From positions 1 to 64,000 of the forward strand of contig CBDBED010000012.1 in assembly GCA_965204245.1 (NCBI GenBank): a stretch of 64,000 nucleotides of DNA. Direction: 5' to 3'. Position numbers and translations under genes: made by a program. Positions 43,362-51,282 of this stretch are shown in pieces (position 1 is the first letter of the stretch; each line of letters starts with the position of its first letter). Source of the stretch: JAAXIE01 sp965204245 (GTDB lineage: Bacteria; Chloroflexota; Dehalococcoidia; Lucifugimonadales; JAAXIE01). The notes beneath the pieces are model-generated. The model was not told where the DNA came from. It worked only from the letters and a program-made list of their open reading frames with translations, and searched no databases.

Positions 43362-44837
43362 CTATCTGGCGTATTCCACCGACCTGCTTTCCCGGATGAC
43401 ATTGACCTTGATCTGACCCGGGAAGATCAGGTCCTCCTCAATCTTGCGCACGATGTCTCGTGCCAAGGAGGTGCAGGCAACGTCGTCAACGGCGTCTGGC
43501 TTAACCATGATGCGGACCTCGCGCCCTGCCTGGATGGCGAACGCTTTTTCCACGCCGTCAAAGCTGGTGGCAACCGATTCCAGCTCGGCCAGCCTCTTAG
43601 CATAGTGCTCCACCGTCTCACGACGGGCACCTGGGCGGGCTGCGCTAATAGCATCGGCCGACGCAACCAAGAACGCCTCTACAGAGCCACGCTCTTCATC
43701 ATGGTGCTCCATAATGGCCCGATGCACTTCGGGGTGTATACCGAACTTCTTTGCGATGTCGGCTCCGATTTCAGCGTGGGGCCCCTCGACTTCGTGGGTT
43801 AGGGCCTTGCCGATGTCGTGAAGCAAGCCCCCGGCCTTGGCTACTTGGACGTTGGCCCCGATTTCGCTGGCCAGCATGCCTGCGATAAGTGAGACTTCCA
43901 CCGAGTGTCTTAGCACATTCTCGCCATAGCTGTAGCGATATCGTAGGCGCCCGAGCAGTTTGACCAAATCGGGATCTAGGCCGCGAACCCCGGCATCGAA
44001 TACGGCGCGTTCTCCTTCGGACTTGATGGTTTCATCCATCTCCTCCTGTACCTTCTCGACAACGTCCTCGATGCGCGCAGGGTGTATCCTGCCGTCCTTG
44101 ATAAGATTTTCCAATGCCAGCCGGGCTGTTTCCCGGCGAATGGGGTCGAAGCATGAGATAGTCACTACGCCGGGGGTATCATCGATGATGACGTCCACAC
44201 CGGTCAGGGCTTCCAGTGCCCGGATATTGCGACCCTCTCTGCCTATCAGTCTGCCCTTCATTTCGTCATTGGGAAGACTGACTTGGGATGTCGTGTGCTC
44301 TGAGACCACATCTGTGGCCAAACGGTGTATTGCTAATGTGACAACCTTGCGAGCCTTTTGGTCGACATTCTCGATCATCTGGCGTTCGACCTCTCGGTAC
44401 CGCAATGCCAGTTCGTACTGTGCCTCATCGTCGGCTTTCTTTAGTACGATATCTTTGGCCTCGGTAGGAGTGATCCCTGCCAAGGAATGAAGCTGGGTTA
44501 GGTGCTGCTCCTTTAGCTTTTCTATTTCTCCCTTGGCAGCATCTATGTCCTTGGAACGGTTGGCGAGGTTCTGCTCCTCCTCTTCCAAGGACTGCATTTT
44601 GCGTTCCAGACTTTCTTCCCTCTGGGTAAAGCGCCTTTCCTGCTTTTGCAGCTCCTGTCGCCTCTCGCGGAGCTCAGACTCCGCGGATTCACGGATTCTC
44701 TGGCTCTCTTCACGAGCCTCGAGGACCAAGCTGCGCTTCTGCTCCTCTCCTTCCACTTTCAGCTGTTCGGCTAATGCCTTGGCGTCCTTTACCCGACCAT
44801 AGCCCGCCCGGTCGGCAAGGAAGCTAAAAATACCCAT
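43362..44837 (-). CDS. rny: Ribonuclease Y, without an evident membrane anchor
   Basis: Endoribonuclease that starts mRNA decay in bacteria lacking RNase E. GGAGGAAAAGCTAG precedes the ATG. Residues about 15-140 are a long coiled coil (RESAESELRERRQELQKQERRF...); the KH RNA-binding domain is near 185-250 with LIGREGRNIRALEALTGVDVIIDD; the HD domain follows with VLRHSVEVSLIAGMLASEIGANVQVAKAGGLLHDIGKALTHEVEGPH near 305-350 and HHDEE near 375. At 491 residues length is near normal, but the N-terminus MGIFSFLADRAGYGRVKDAK has no clear transmembrane helix, unlike Bacillus Rny. It may be cytosolic or anchored otherwise. Confidence 0.93.
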   Translation of the reverse strand: MGIFSFLADRAGYGRVKDAKALAEQLKVEGEEQKRSLVLEAREESQRIRESAESELRERRQELQKQERRFTQREESLERKMQSLEEEEQNLANRSKDIDAAKGEIEKLKEQHLTQLHSLAGITPTEAKDIVLKKADDEAQYELALRYREVERQMIENVDQKARKVVTLAIHRLATDVVSEHTTSQVSLPNDEMKGRLIGREGRNIRALEALTGVDVIIDDTPGVVTISCFDPIRRETARLALENLIKDGRIHPARIEDVVEKVQEEMDETIKSEGERAVFDAGVRGLDPDLVKLLGRLRYRYSYGENVLRHSVEVSLIAGMLASEIGANVQVAKAGGLLHDIGKALTHEVEGPHAEIGADIAKKFGIHPEVHRAIMEHHDEERGSVEAFLVASADAISAARPGARRETVEHYAKRLAELESVATSFDGVEKAFAIQAGREVRIMVKPDAVDDVACTSLARDIVRKIEEDLIFPGQIKVNVIRESRSVEYAR

Positions 44838-44980
44838 CTAGCTTTTCCTCCTTCCCGCCAGCGTGATATCTGGAGCTAGTACTCCAAGGTGCAATCATAC
44901 TTAGGGCCCCTAGGGGTGTCAAGGAAAGTACGAACGGGGTACCCGCTCAGCGGGCGTCCGACTTGGCGTAATGCGGACCA

Positions 44981-46399
44981 TCACCCAACGCGTCCGCCTA
45001 TGGGTGGACGGGTTGCTCCTGCGGGGATGAACTGACCTGCGCCGGATTGCTGTTCGACCTTGCCGTCCCTCAGGAGGACGCGCCCCCGTTGGAGCGTCAT
45101 CCATGGCCAACCCTTGACGTCCCATCCCTCAAAGAGGGTGTACCCGGAGTTCCCGTGGTGATTCTTGGCAGTGATGGCGCCCTGTCGGTTGGGGTCGATT
45201 ATGAGGAGGTCGGCATCGGCCCCGACCCGGATGACGCCCTTGCGCGGGTAGAGGCCGAAAATGCGGGCCGGGTTCTCCGCCAGTATCCGTGCCATCCACC
45301 AGATGGGCAGACCTTGGTCGACAACCCCTTGGCTGTACATCAGGGGCACGATGGTCTCTACCCCTGGGGAGCCGTAGGGCACCACGCGGCCGTCGGGCTG
45401 CACAAACACATTGTTCCACCCATGCTGCTTCTGGTCCGCTGGGTGCGGGGCGTGGTCGCTGGCAACTATGGAGATAAAGCCCTGCTGTAGCCCTCCCCAA
45501 AGGGCAGGCTGGTCCGGGCCGTTCTTGTCGCGGAGCGGCGGACCCATCTTGGCTAATGGCCCCCACTCTTCCATCAGTGAGTTATCGAGCAGCAGATATT
45601 GGGGACAGGTCTCGGTCCACACGGGCAAGCCTTCTGCTTGAGCCTGCTTGATTCGCTCTAGGCCGCCTTGGGTGCTGAGGTGCACCACATAGGTTAGACA
45701 GCGGGTGAGGGCACCGAAATTGATGGCCCGATTGATAGCCTCAGCCTCAATCCATGGAGGACAGGTCCCGGGAAAGTTACGAGGATGCACAGCCTCTTGG
45801 GAGATGCACCAGTCCTCCAGGTAGTTGGCCACATCGCCGTTCTCGCAATGCAGTTGGCATACGCCCTGCTTGGCCGAGATGATTTCCATGGCCCGGCAAA
45901 TGAACTCGTCGGAGACCATGCGAGTTACCTGCTTCTTGTAGGTCATGAACATCTTGTAGGAGGAGACGCCCATGTCCAAGGCTTCAGGCAAGCCGTCCAA
46001 CAGGTATTCCTGGTTGCCCAGCATGAAATGCAGTCCGAAGTCCAAAACAGATTGCTTGCTCACCATCTCCTTGTGTCGCTCAATGGAGTGGGGAAGCGAC
46101 TCGTGTCTCTCTTGGTCAGTAACGGCAAAGGGCACCAGCGTAGTTAAGCCTGCATGGGCTGCGGCCCATGCGCCGACTTCATAGTCGTCATGTCCAGCAA
46201 GGTGTACATGGGCGTCGATGGCACCTGGGAGGACATACTTGCCGGTGGCATCGATATAGTTGTCGGCAGGGGGAAGCATTTCCGAGGGGCCGATGGCGAC
46301 GATTTTCTCGCCTTGGATAGCCACGCCAGCCTCGTAGGCCTCGGACGAGGTCACCACCTGACCACCGAATACGACGGTATCGACTTTGTTGCTAGCCAT
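44981..46399 (-). CDS. Dihydropyrimidinase/hydantoinase/allantoinase-like amidohydrolase
   Basis: A cyclic amidohydrolase of 472 residues that opens a hydantoin, dihydropyrimidine or similar ring amide. GGGGTGACCT precedes the ATG. Metal site motifs are PGAIDAHVHLAGHDDYE (residues about 57-73), SYKMFMTYKKQ near 147 (position of the carbamylated Lys, K149), LHCENGDVANYLEDW near 184, VVHLSTQGGLERIKQAQ near 245 and IVASDHAPHP near 318 (Asp). The order and KMF context match D-hydantoinase/dihydropyrimidinase rather than dihydroorotase. The cupin gene is 27 bp upstream on the same strand, so the two are probably cotranscribed. Which ring it opens is not visible. Confidence 0.9.
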   Translation of the reverse strand: MASNKVDTVVFGGQVVTSSEAYEAGVAIQGEKIVAIGPSEMLPPADNYIDATGKYVLPGAIDAHVHLAGHDDYEVGAWAAAHAGLTTLVPFAVTDQERHESLPHSIERHKEMVSKQSVLDFGLHFMLGNQEYLLDGLPEALDMGVSSYKMFMTYKKQVTRMVSDEFICRAMEIISAKQGVCQLHCENGDVANYLEDWCISQEAVHPRNFPGTCPPWIEAEAINRAINFGALTRCLTYVVHLSTQGGLERIKQAQAEGLPVWTETCPQYLLLDNSLMEEWGPLAKMGPPLRDKNGPDQPALWGGLQQGFISIVASDHAPHPADQKQHGWNNVFVQPDGRVVPYGSPGVETIVPLMYSQGVVDQGLPIWWMARILAENPARIFGLYPRKGVIRVGADADLLIIDPNRQGAITAKNHHGNSGYTLFEGWDVKGWPWMTLQRGRVLLRDGKVEQQSGAGQFIPAGATRPPIGGRVG

Positions 46400-46426
46400 A
46401 GGTCACCCCCTTTGGGCATATTGAGA

Positions 46427-46828
46427 CTATTCGCTGCGGAGCGGGCCGAATTGAGGGGCCGTCTCTCCGGTGTCGGTATAAGTACGGGTCACATAAGTCC
46501 CACCGTAAATCCACATGATGCTCATGCGTCCGTCGCCACGGTTGATGAAGCGGTGCGGAACTCCGGCCGGGATGAAGGTCGTGTCGTAAGGCGTCACGTT
46601 CTCAGTGCGACCCTCGATATCCGCCGTACCCTCACCTTCCAGCAGAGTCACCTGTTCATCGCAGTTGTGAGTGTGCATCGGGATGGATGCACCGGGCGGA
46701 AAGGACGTGATACCACTGCAAAAGTGGGTAGAGCCTTGGTCAGTCCCAATTAAAGGCTTTCCGGAAATGCCGCTTCCCCGCTCGACAGCGGGCACGTCTT
46801 CGAAATGAAGGAGGTGGGCATCGCTCAT
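46427..46828 (-). CDS. Small single-domain cupin protein
   Basis: A 133-residue cupin with the classic motif 1 GASIPMHTHNCDEQVTLLEGEGTADIEG (residues about 48-75, His and Glu ligands) and motif 2 PYDTTFIPAGVPHRFINRGDG (near 85-105, His ligand). All residues for one metal are seen. GGAGGTATAC precedes the ATG. Such proteins can be mononuclear metal enzymes or ligand sensors. It precedes the hydantoinase-like gene in a short operon, suggesting a role in the same pathway, perhaps a small isomerase or a decarboxylase-like step; the substrate is unknown. Confidence 0.85.
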   Translation of the reverse strand: MSDAHLLHFEDVPAVERGSGISGKPLIGTDQGSTHFCSGITSFPPGASIPMHTHNCDEQVTLLEGEGTADIEGRTENVTPYDTTFIPAGVPHRFINRGDGRMSIMWIYGGTYVTRTYTDTGETAPQFGPLRSE

Positions 46829-46979
46829 GTATACCTCCGATGGCTGTCCCGAGTATTGGTGGGGGCATTATACCCTGTGACTGTTTCCTGGGTACGTAGC
46901 TAGCGCAGGGTTGGGGCTTAGGGGCCCATGCTATAATCGCAACCCCACGCGGAACCCCCCCATTTGCAGGCAGGAACGG

Positions 46980-47360
46980 ATGCAGAGCGGCGTTTTAGAT
47001 CTAGGCACTTGGAGCCTGACCCCCGAATGGGTCTCGGCTTACCGGGCCGCCACTGGCGATGCCACAACCAACACATCAGTGCCCCCTCTGGCTCTAGCCG
47101 CTCGCGCGCTTGCCGGACTCTTGGAGGAACTGAAGTTGCCGGGAGGGGCTGTCCATGGTGGCCAGGAAATCGAATGTCATCAGGCTGCGTCCGTAGGGGA
47201 TGAAGTGAGCATCACCGCCGATGTGGGACGGCCCTCTCAGCGGGGTGATTTTCGTTTTATCGTCGCCGCGTTCCGAGTGAGTGGCGTTGACGATGATGAA
47301 CCGATAGTCAGCGGCAAGTGCACAGTTATCCTTCCAAGAGGTGTTGGCGACCTTGAGTGA
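46980..47360 (+). CDS. MaoC-like hydratase, N-terminal-type (FAS1-like dehydratase)
   Basis: A 126-residue hotdog-fold protein of the MaoC/R-hydratase group, probably the non-catalytic or first half of a hydratase pair. The ATG at 46980 (MQSGVLDLGTWSLTPEWVSAYRAATGD) follows CAGGAACGG. The segment VPPLALAARALAGLLEELKLPGGAVHGGQEIECHQAASVGDEVSITADVG resembles the N-terminal hotdog of FAS1-like dehydratases, with the VHGGQEIEC strand. No clear D-x4-H catalytic pair is seen. The start of the next MaoC gene overlaps its 3' end by 20 bases, so they are translationally coupled and likely form a heterodimer. Confidence 0.8.
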   Translation: MQSGVLDLGTWSLTPEWVSAYRAATGDATTNTSVPPLALAARALAGLLEELKLPGGAVHGGQEIECHQAASVGDEVSITADVGRPSQRGDFRFIVAAFRVSGVDDDEPIVSGKCTVILPRGVGDLE

Positions 47361-47775
47361 GCAGGGGCGACAGTTGCCGAGCCTAGAAAGGCAGGTGGAC
47401 CAAGGGATGGTCACTGCCTATGCCCATGCCTCTGGGGACCACAACCCCATCCACTTGGATGCTGATTTCGCTGCGAAGAGCCAATTTGGGACAATCGTGG
47501 CCCATGGCATGTTAACCCTAGCTTTCGTCGCCCAGATGATGTCCACGGCCTTCGGTGCGGCATGGGAGGAGCGAGGGACGCTTAAGGTGCGGTTCAAGGG
47601 TCCCGCGTATCCGGGGGACCGCGTCACCACCTTTGGGCATGTTACCCGGGAGAGAGCGAAAGATGGCGAAACGCTGGTGGAGTGTGCTGTGGGGGTGACG
47701 AACCAAGAGGGCGTTGAGTTGATTACAGGAACAGCCTCGGTGCGTTTGGAACTGAATCAAGGGCAACCGGGCTGA
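47341..47775 (+). CDS. MaoC-family (R)-specific enoyl hydratase-like protein
   Basis: A hotdog-fold hydratase/dehydratase for (R)-3-hydroxyacyl thioesters. The hydratase-2 motif is clear: YAHASGDHNPIHLDADFAAKSQFGTIVAHGMLTLAFVAQMM, with the Asp and His (ASGDHNPIH) that activate water. GTG at 47341 is the first in-frame start; a TTG at 47353 overlapping the previous stop is an alternative. KVRFKGPAYPGDRVTTFGHV is the usual second strand pair. With the upstream MaoC-like gene and the downstream FabG, it makes a small set able to interconvert enoyl, hydroxyacyl and ketoacyl thioesters. This could serve fatty-acid synthesis or a dedicated beta-oxidation-like step. Confidence 0.9.
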   Translation: MLATLSEQGRQLPSLERQVDQGMVTAYAHASGDHNPIHLDADFAAKSQFGTIVAHGMLTLAFVAQMMSTAFGAAWEERGTLKVRFKGPAYPGDRVTTFGHVTRERAKDGETLVECAVGVTNQEGVELITGTASVRLELNQGQPG

Positions 47776-47798
47776 CTCAGGACAAGGGGAAGAAGATT

Positions 47799-48542
47799 TT
47801 GGATCTCAGCGGGTCAGTAGCGTTGGTGACTGGAGCGTCGGGGGGCATCGGTCAAGCCGTTGCTTCGGCACTTGCGCGCTCTGGTGCCAAAGTCGGCTTG
47901 CACTACTTGTCCAACAGTGAGGCGGCGTCTGAGCTTGAGGGCAACATCACGGCGGCCGGTGGTGAAGCCGCCTTGTTCTCAGGGGACGTCTCTGAACCAG
48001 ATGAGGCTGCTACCCTCGTGCGGAGCGTAGCGGAACACTGGGGCAAGATCGACATTTTGGTGAACAATGCGGGCATCACCCGCGACTCCCTGATGCTGCG
48101 GATGAGTCCCGAAGCGTGGGATGACGTCTTGAGCGTCAACCTGCGTGGGGCTTTCCTGTGCACCAAGCAGGCCCTTACATATATGGTGCGCCAGCGTTAC
48201 GGGCGCATCGTCAACATGTCGTCCGTGGTGGGCGTCTCCGGGAATCCGGGTCAGGCCAACTATGCTGCATCCAAGGCAGGCCTCATAGGCTTCACTAAAG
48301 CAGTCGCCCGAGAGGTTGCGTCGCGCAACATCACGGTGAACGCTGTGGCCCCTGGCTACATCATCACCAACATGGTGGAGCAGTTGTCGGATGACGTTCG
48401 GGGCCAAGTGCTGAGCCGAATACCAATGGGACGTTTCGGGTCGCCGGATGATGTGGCTGAGGTGGTGGCGTTCCTGTGCAGCCCGCAGGCGTCGTATGTG
48501 ACGGGGCAAGTGGTGGGGATTGACGGGGGCTTGGCGATTTAG
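47799..48542 (+). CDS. fabG: 3-oxoacyl-[ACP] reductase-like SDR
   Basis: A 247-residue short-chain dehydrogenase that reads as FabG: it would reduce a 3-ketoacyl thioester with NADPH. The start is TTG with GGGGAAGAAG upstream. VALVTGASGGIGQAVASALA carries the TGxxxGIG nucleotide motif (residues 11-18), DILVNNAGITRDSL the NNAG strand, NMSSVVGVSGNPGQANYAASKAGLIG the Ser, Tyr and Lys of the active site (near 137-158), and YVTGQVVGIDGGLAI the C-terminus. It follows the MaoC pair with a 23-bp gap. Since there is no acpP, fabF or fabD nearby, the ACP/CoA specificity is inferred, not shown. Confidence 0.88.
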   Translation: MDLSGSVALVTGASGGIGQAVASALARSGAKVGLHYLSNSEAASELEGNITAAGGEAALFSGDVSEPDEAATLVRSVAEHWGKIDILVNNAGITRDSLMLRMSPEAWDDVLSVNLRGAFLCTKQALTYMVRQRYGRIVNMSSVVGVSGNPGQANYAASKAGLIGFTKAVAREVASRNITVNAVAPGYIITNMVEQLSDDVRGQVLSRIPMGRFGSPDDVAEVVAFLCSPQASYVTGQVVGIDGGLAI

Positions 48543-48557
48543 GCGATTAGGGATTTT

Positions 48558-48863
48558 ATGAATCCACAAATAGTCGTATCGAGAGATGCACTGGCCGCTT
48601 TCTGCAGAGAGCACGGAATCAAACGATTGTCTGTCTACGGCTCGGCACTGCGCCCAGACTTCCGGCCGGATAGCGATGTGGACGTGCTAGCCGAGTTCGA
48701 GCCGGACCGGGTACCTGGACTGTTCGGCATTGCGGCCATGGAGGTAAAGTTATCGTCGCTTTTCTCGGGGCACAGGGTGGACTTGCGAACGCCCAGTGAC
48801 CTCAGCCCCTACTTCCGACAGGAAGTAATAGACGGCTCCGAGATTCAGTATGCAAAGGGATGA
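48558..48863 (+). CDS. mntA: MntA-type minimal nucleotidyltransferase antitoxin
   Basis: A 101-residue minimal nucleotidyltransferase. In MNT-HEPN modules such a protein AMPylates the HEPN toxin HepT on a Tyr, keeping it inactive. The catalytic motif GSALRPDFRPDSDVDVLAEFE shows GS at residues 28-29 and the two Asp at 40 and 42, the GSx10DxD pattern. A further acidic residue is expected in the RVDLRTPSDL strand, where Asp is present. ATG start follows a short AT-richer leader 15 bases after fabG stop. The hepT partner starts 14 bases before its stop, so the pair overlaps. Its target is interrupted (next entry). Confidence 0.9.
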   Translation: MNPQIVVSRDALAAFCREHGIKRLSVYGSALRPDFRPDSDVDVLAEFEPDRVPGLFGIAAMEVKLSSLFSGHRVDLRTPSDLSPYFRQEVIDGSEIQYAKG

Positions 48864-49185
48864 TGAGATTCGGCTGAGGCATATGCTGGATGCGGCTAGA
48901 GAAGCCATCGGCTTTGCGAGATATCACAGCCGCAGTGATCTGGATGGCGACCGCCAACTGGTGCTGTCATTGGTCAAGTCCATAGAGATAGTCGGTGAAG
49001 CAGCAAGCCAGGTAACAGAGCCGACACGCGGGTCCTTGCCCGGAATTCCATGGCAGGAAATCGTCGCAATGCGCAACTGATTGGTCCATGCCTACTTTAG
49101 CATCGACCTTGACATCCTCTGGCAGACCATACGAGGAGACTTGCCCGGGTTGATATCCGAATTGGAAGGCGCGCTTCAACGGTAG
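48850..49185 (+). pseudogene. hepT: HepT-like HEPN RNase toxin interrupted by a stop inside its RX4HXY motif
   Basis: The frame begins MQRDDEIRLRHMLDAAREAI and matches HepT: the helix with SIEIVGEAASQV, then IPWQEIVAMRN. A TGA at 49078-49080 follows. Reading on in the same frame gives LVHAYFSIDLDILWQTIRGDLPGLISELEGALQR and a TAG at 49183. The catalytic motif is R-x4-H-x-Y (R-N-x-L-V-H-A-Y), so the stop replaces the second x; a CGA to TGA change explains it. The truncated 76-residue product lacks His and Tyr and cannot be an active RNase. A readthrough product would be full length. Frame is otherwise undamaged, so the change looks recent or is a sequence error. Confidence 0.85.
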
Positions 49186-49191
49186 ATAAGT

Positions 49192-50250
49192 CTACGCTGC
49201 GGGATCCATTGGCTCCAGAAGGGCCTCTATAGAAACGAATGCGCCTGTGTCTTCCAAGGCTAATTGGGCACCGATTTCGGCGGCCGCCGTTCGAACGTAC
49301 CCCAGACCCAGCCTTTGGTTGCCGGAAGCGAGGGGGCTTACGGAGGTCAGGATTCCCACTTCGCGGTTGTCCTGCATGAGGCGTGTGCCTGATTCGGCAG
49401 AGGCGGGCACGGTGAGGGATACGAGGCGGCGCTGCACTTTCTGGTAGGTGTCCAAGCGCGCGATTACTTCTTGGCCGATGTAGCAGCCCTTGGTGAAGCT
49501 GATGGCACCCATGAGGCCGGCTTCCAGAGGGTTGTAAGTGTCGCTTAATTCGGTGCCGTGGGCGGGTATGCCGAGGTCGATTCGCAGGGCTTGGTGGGCT
49601 TCCGTACCCAAGGGACTTGCGCCTGCCTTGATGCTGGATTCCCAGAGGGACCTGATGGCCTCAGCATCGCCGGTTGCGTAGAAGTTGCGCAGGGCGCCCA
49701 TGTCGCAGCGGATGAGGCGGGCCTCGTCGACTATGTCGGCTGCGCAAAAGGGTTCCAAACGTTCAACTGCCGCTCCCTTTGCCTTGGCAGCGATGCTGGC
49801 TGCGCCCGGGCCTATCAGGCCCAGCATGGCGGTGTCTCCCGTCACGTCTTCCACGGTGACGTCTTCGATGATGGTGTATTTGTCCAGCCAAGCGATGATG
49901 CGTTCCTGCTGATTGGGACTGGTAAGGAGGATGGTGTGGTCGCCTAGGTTGACGACGGTGAGCAGGTCGATGATACGTCCGCGGTCGTCGGTGAGGATGG
50001 TGCTGTTCCCTTGGCCGGGAGTTAATCGCTCAACGGCGTTGGTGGAGAGGCGGTGGAGCAGGTCCAGTCCGTCGGGCCCGGTCATTTTCAGGCGCCCAAT
50101 GGCAGAGGCGTCGTATACCGCGGCCGAGGTCGTGGCAGCAGCGCGTTCAGCATTGGGGTCGCCGTAGTGGGCGGGCACTTCCCAACCCTGCCATTCGGTG
50201 GTCACGGCACCGGCGGCTTGGGTGAGGTTGTGGAGGGGTGACGTGTGCAT
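49192..50250 (-). CDS. GcvT/YgfZ-family folate-binding protein
   Basis: A 352-residue member of the GcvT-like folate-binding family. ATG at 50250 is supported by GAGGAA, and the longer frame to 50331 runs through the hairpin. The order of segments HTSPLHNLTQAAGAVTTEWQGWEVPAHYGDPNAERAAATTSAAVYDASAIGRLKMTGPDGLDLLHRLSTNAVERL is typical of aminomethyltransferase/YgfZ proteins. The signature KGCYIGQEVIARLDTYQKVQRRLVSL (KGC[YF]xGQE motif, near residue 255) is the YgfZ hallmark, absent from true GcvT. This points to a folate-dependent helper of Fe-S cluster synthesis, which fits with the ErpA/IscA-type gene just upstream on the same strand. Confidence 0.9.
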   Translation of the reverse strand: MHTSPLHNLTQAAGAVTTEWQGWEVPAHYGDPNAERAAATTSAAVYDASAIGRLKMTGPDGLDLLHRLSTNAVERLTPGQGNSTILTDDRGRIIDLLTVVNLGDHTILLTSPNQQERIIAWLDKYTIIEDVTVEDVTGDTAMLGLIGPGAASIAAKAKGAAVERLEPFCAADIVDEARLIRCDMGALRNFYATGDAEAIRSLWESSIKAGASPLGTEAHQALRIDLGIPAHGTELSDTYNPLEAGLMGAISFTKGCYIGQEVIARLDTYQKVQRRLVSLTVPASAESGTRLMQDNREVGILTSVSPLASGNQRLGLGYVRTAAAEIGAQLALEDTGAFVSIEALLEPMDPAA

Positions 50251-50291
50251 GGCTGGCGTTCCTCGGAGATGATGGGGCGTATAAAGAACGC

Positions 50292-50320
50292 GCCGTCTCG
50301 CTCTTCTTGTGCGAGACGGC
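50292..50320 (-). terminator. Hairpin between ErpA-like and YgfZ-like genes
   Basis: GCCGTCTCGC at 50292-50301 and GCGAGACGGC at 50311-50320 form a perfect 10-bp stem with a 9-base loop. In the minus-strand sense it follows the ErpA-like stop by 27 bases and is followed by an A-rich/T-containing sequence (GTTCTTTAT). It is probably a terminator, possibly leaky, so the ygfZ-like gene may have its own promoter. Confidence 0.7.
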
Positions 50321-50347
50321 ACTATGTTCACATGGTTCGGGAGGGGG

Positions 50348-50698
50348 CTAGACGGCGAAGGAGTTGCCGCAGCCGCAGGCCTTGGTGGCGTTGGGGTTCT
50401 GGAAGACGAACCCTTTGCCGTTCAGGCCGTCGGAGAAATCGAGTTCGGTGGCGGCTAGATAGATGTAGGCTTTTTTGTCGATGAAGATTTTTATGCCCTT
50501 GTCTTCGGTGACGCGGTCGTTGTCGGTGGGAGAGTCGTCCTCGATGGAGAGGGTATAGAGGAGGCCGGAGCACCCGCCGCCCTTGACGCCGACGCGGAGG
50601 GCGAAGGCGTCTTCCTTGCCTTCCTTGATAGCGAAGTGGCGGACTTTTTCGGCCGCCTTGTCGGTGACACTAATCTCGAGTGTGCTTCCGGTTGTCAC
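50348..50698 (-). CDS. HesB/IscA/ErpA-type iron-sulfur carrier
   Basis: A 116-residue A-type carrier that receives and delivers Fe-S clusters to target proteins. All three conserved Cys are present: Cys43 in KGGGCSGLLY and Cys108/Cys110 in the C-terminal ACGCGNSFAV. The fold segments (VTDKAAEKVRHFAIKEGK, IKIFIDKKAYIYLAATELDF, GFVFQNPNATK) match the ErpA/IscA family. GGAGGCTCTAAC precedes the start. With the YgfZ-like gene downstream it makes a small Fe-S assembly pair. The name ErpA versus IscA cannot be decided from sequence alone. Confidence 0.92.
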   Translation of the reverse strand: MTTGSTLEISVTDKAAEKVRHFAIKEGKEDAFALRVGVKGGGCSGLLYTLSIEDDSPTDNDRVTEDKGIKIFIDKKAYIYLAATELDFSDGLNGKGFVFQNPNATKACGCGNSFAV

Positions 50699-50793
50699 GT
50701 TAGAGCCTCCGTTGCAGGCTTACGGGCCGAATGGAATAGTTGATGCAAGTATGCCTGACGGCTTGTTTGGGGTCAAGCTGCGAGGGCGCAAAT

Positions 50794-51282
50794 CTAGCCA
50801 TCTGCCTTCGCGGCGAGGTAGAGGTCGGGGAGTTGGGTGAGAGGGATGACTTGTCCGGTGGACTCAAATTCTTGGACGACGGTGCGGATGTCCTTGGGGA
50901 TGGGCTTCTTGGAGTTGGTGGGGATGTCGTAGCCGACATAGATGATTTGGGACTGGAGGAGGAGTTCGCTGGTGTGCTGGTTGTAAATCTCGCTATCCAT
51001 AATCATGCTGGTGTTGCCGAGGTGGGAGACGCGAGTGTAGAGGTCGAGCATGTCGTCGATGCGTGCGGAGGCCTTGTATTCGAGGGTGGCCTTGGCAACG
51101 ACGGTGTCGAAATACCCGGTTTCAGCGATGCGGTAGATGGAGTAGCCGAGGTTGCGGAAGTACTCGGACTGGGCGATTTCGAGGAAGCCCATGTAAGCGC
51201 CGTAGAAGGCGATGCCTTGGGCGTCGCACTCGGCCCAGCGGACGCGGAGGGGGGTAGAGAATCGGAAATCGGACTTGGGCAT
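50794..51282 (-). CDS. Acyl-CoA thioesterase (4-HBT-like hotdog)
   Basis: A 162-residue single-hotdog thioesterase of the 4-hydroxybenzoyl-CoA/YbgC branch. The motif RVRWAECDAQGIAFYGAYMGFLEIAQSEYFRNLGYS (residues about 13-48) contains the catalytic Asp (CDAQGIAFY) and the helix that binds CoA. TGYFDTVVAKATLEYKASARIDDMLDLYTRV and a C-terminal strand complete the fold. It hydrolyses acyl-CoA, perhaps aromatic. The ATG has TGAAGTGAC just upstream. It is separated from the iscA-like gene by 95 bp on the same strand. Substrate not known. Confidence 0.9.
   Translation of the reverse strand: MPKSDFRFSTPLRVRWAECDAQGIAFYGAYMGFLEIAQSEYFRNLGYSIYRIAETGYFDTVVAKATLEYKASARIDDMLDLYTRVSHLGNTSMIMDSEIYNQHTSELLLQSQIIYVGYDIPTNSKKPIPKDIRTVVQEFESTGQVIPLTQLPDLYLAAKADG

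Noticed and set aside
44920..44980. Terminator-like CCCGCT/AGCGGG near 44940
   Set aside because: Stem of only about six pairs without a T-run; too weak to call.
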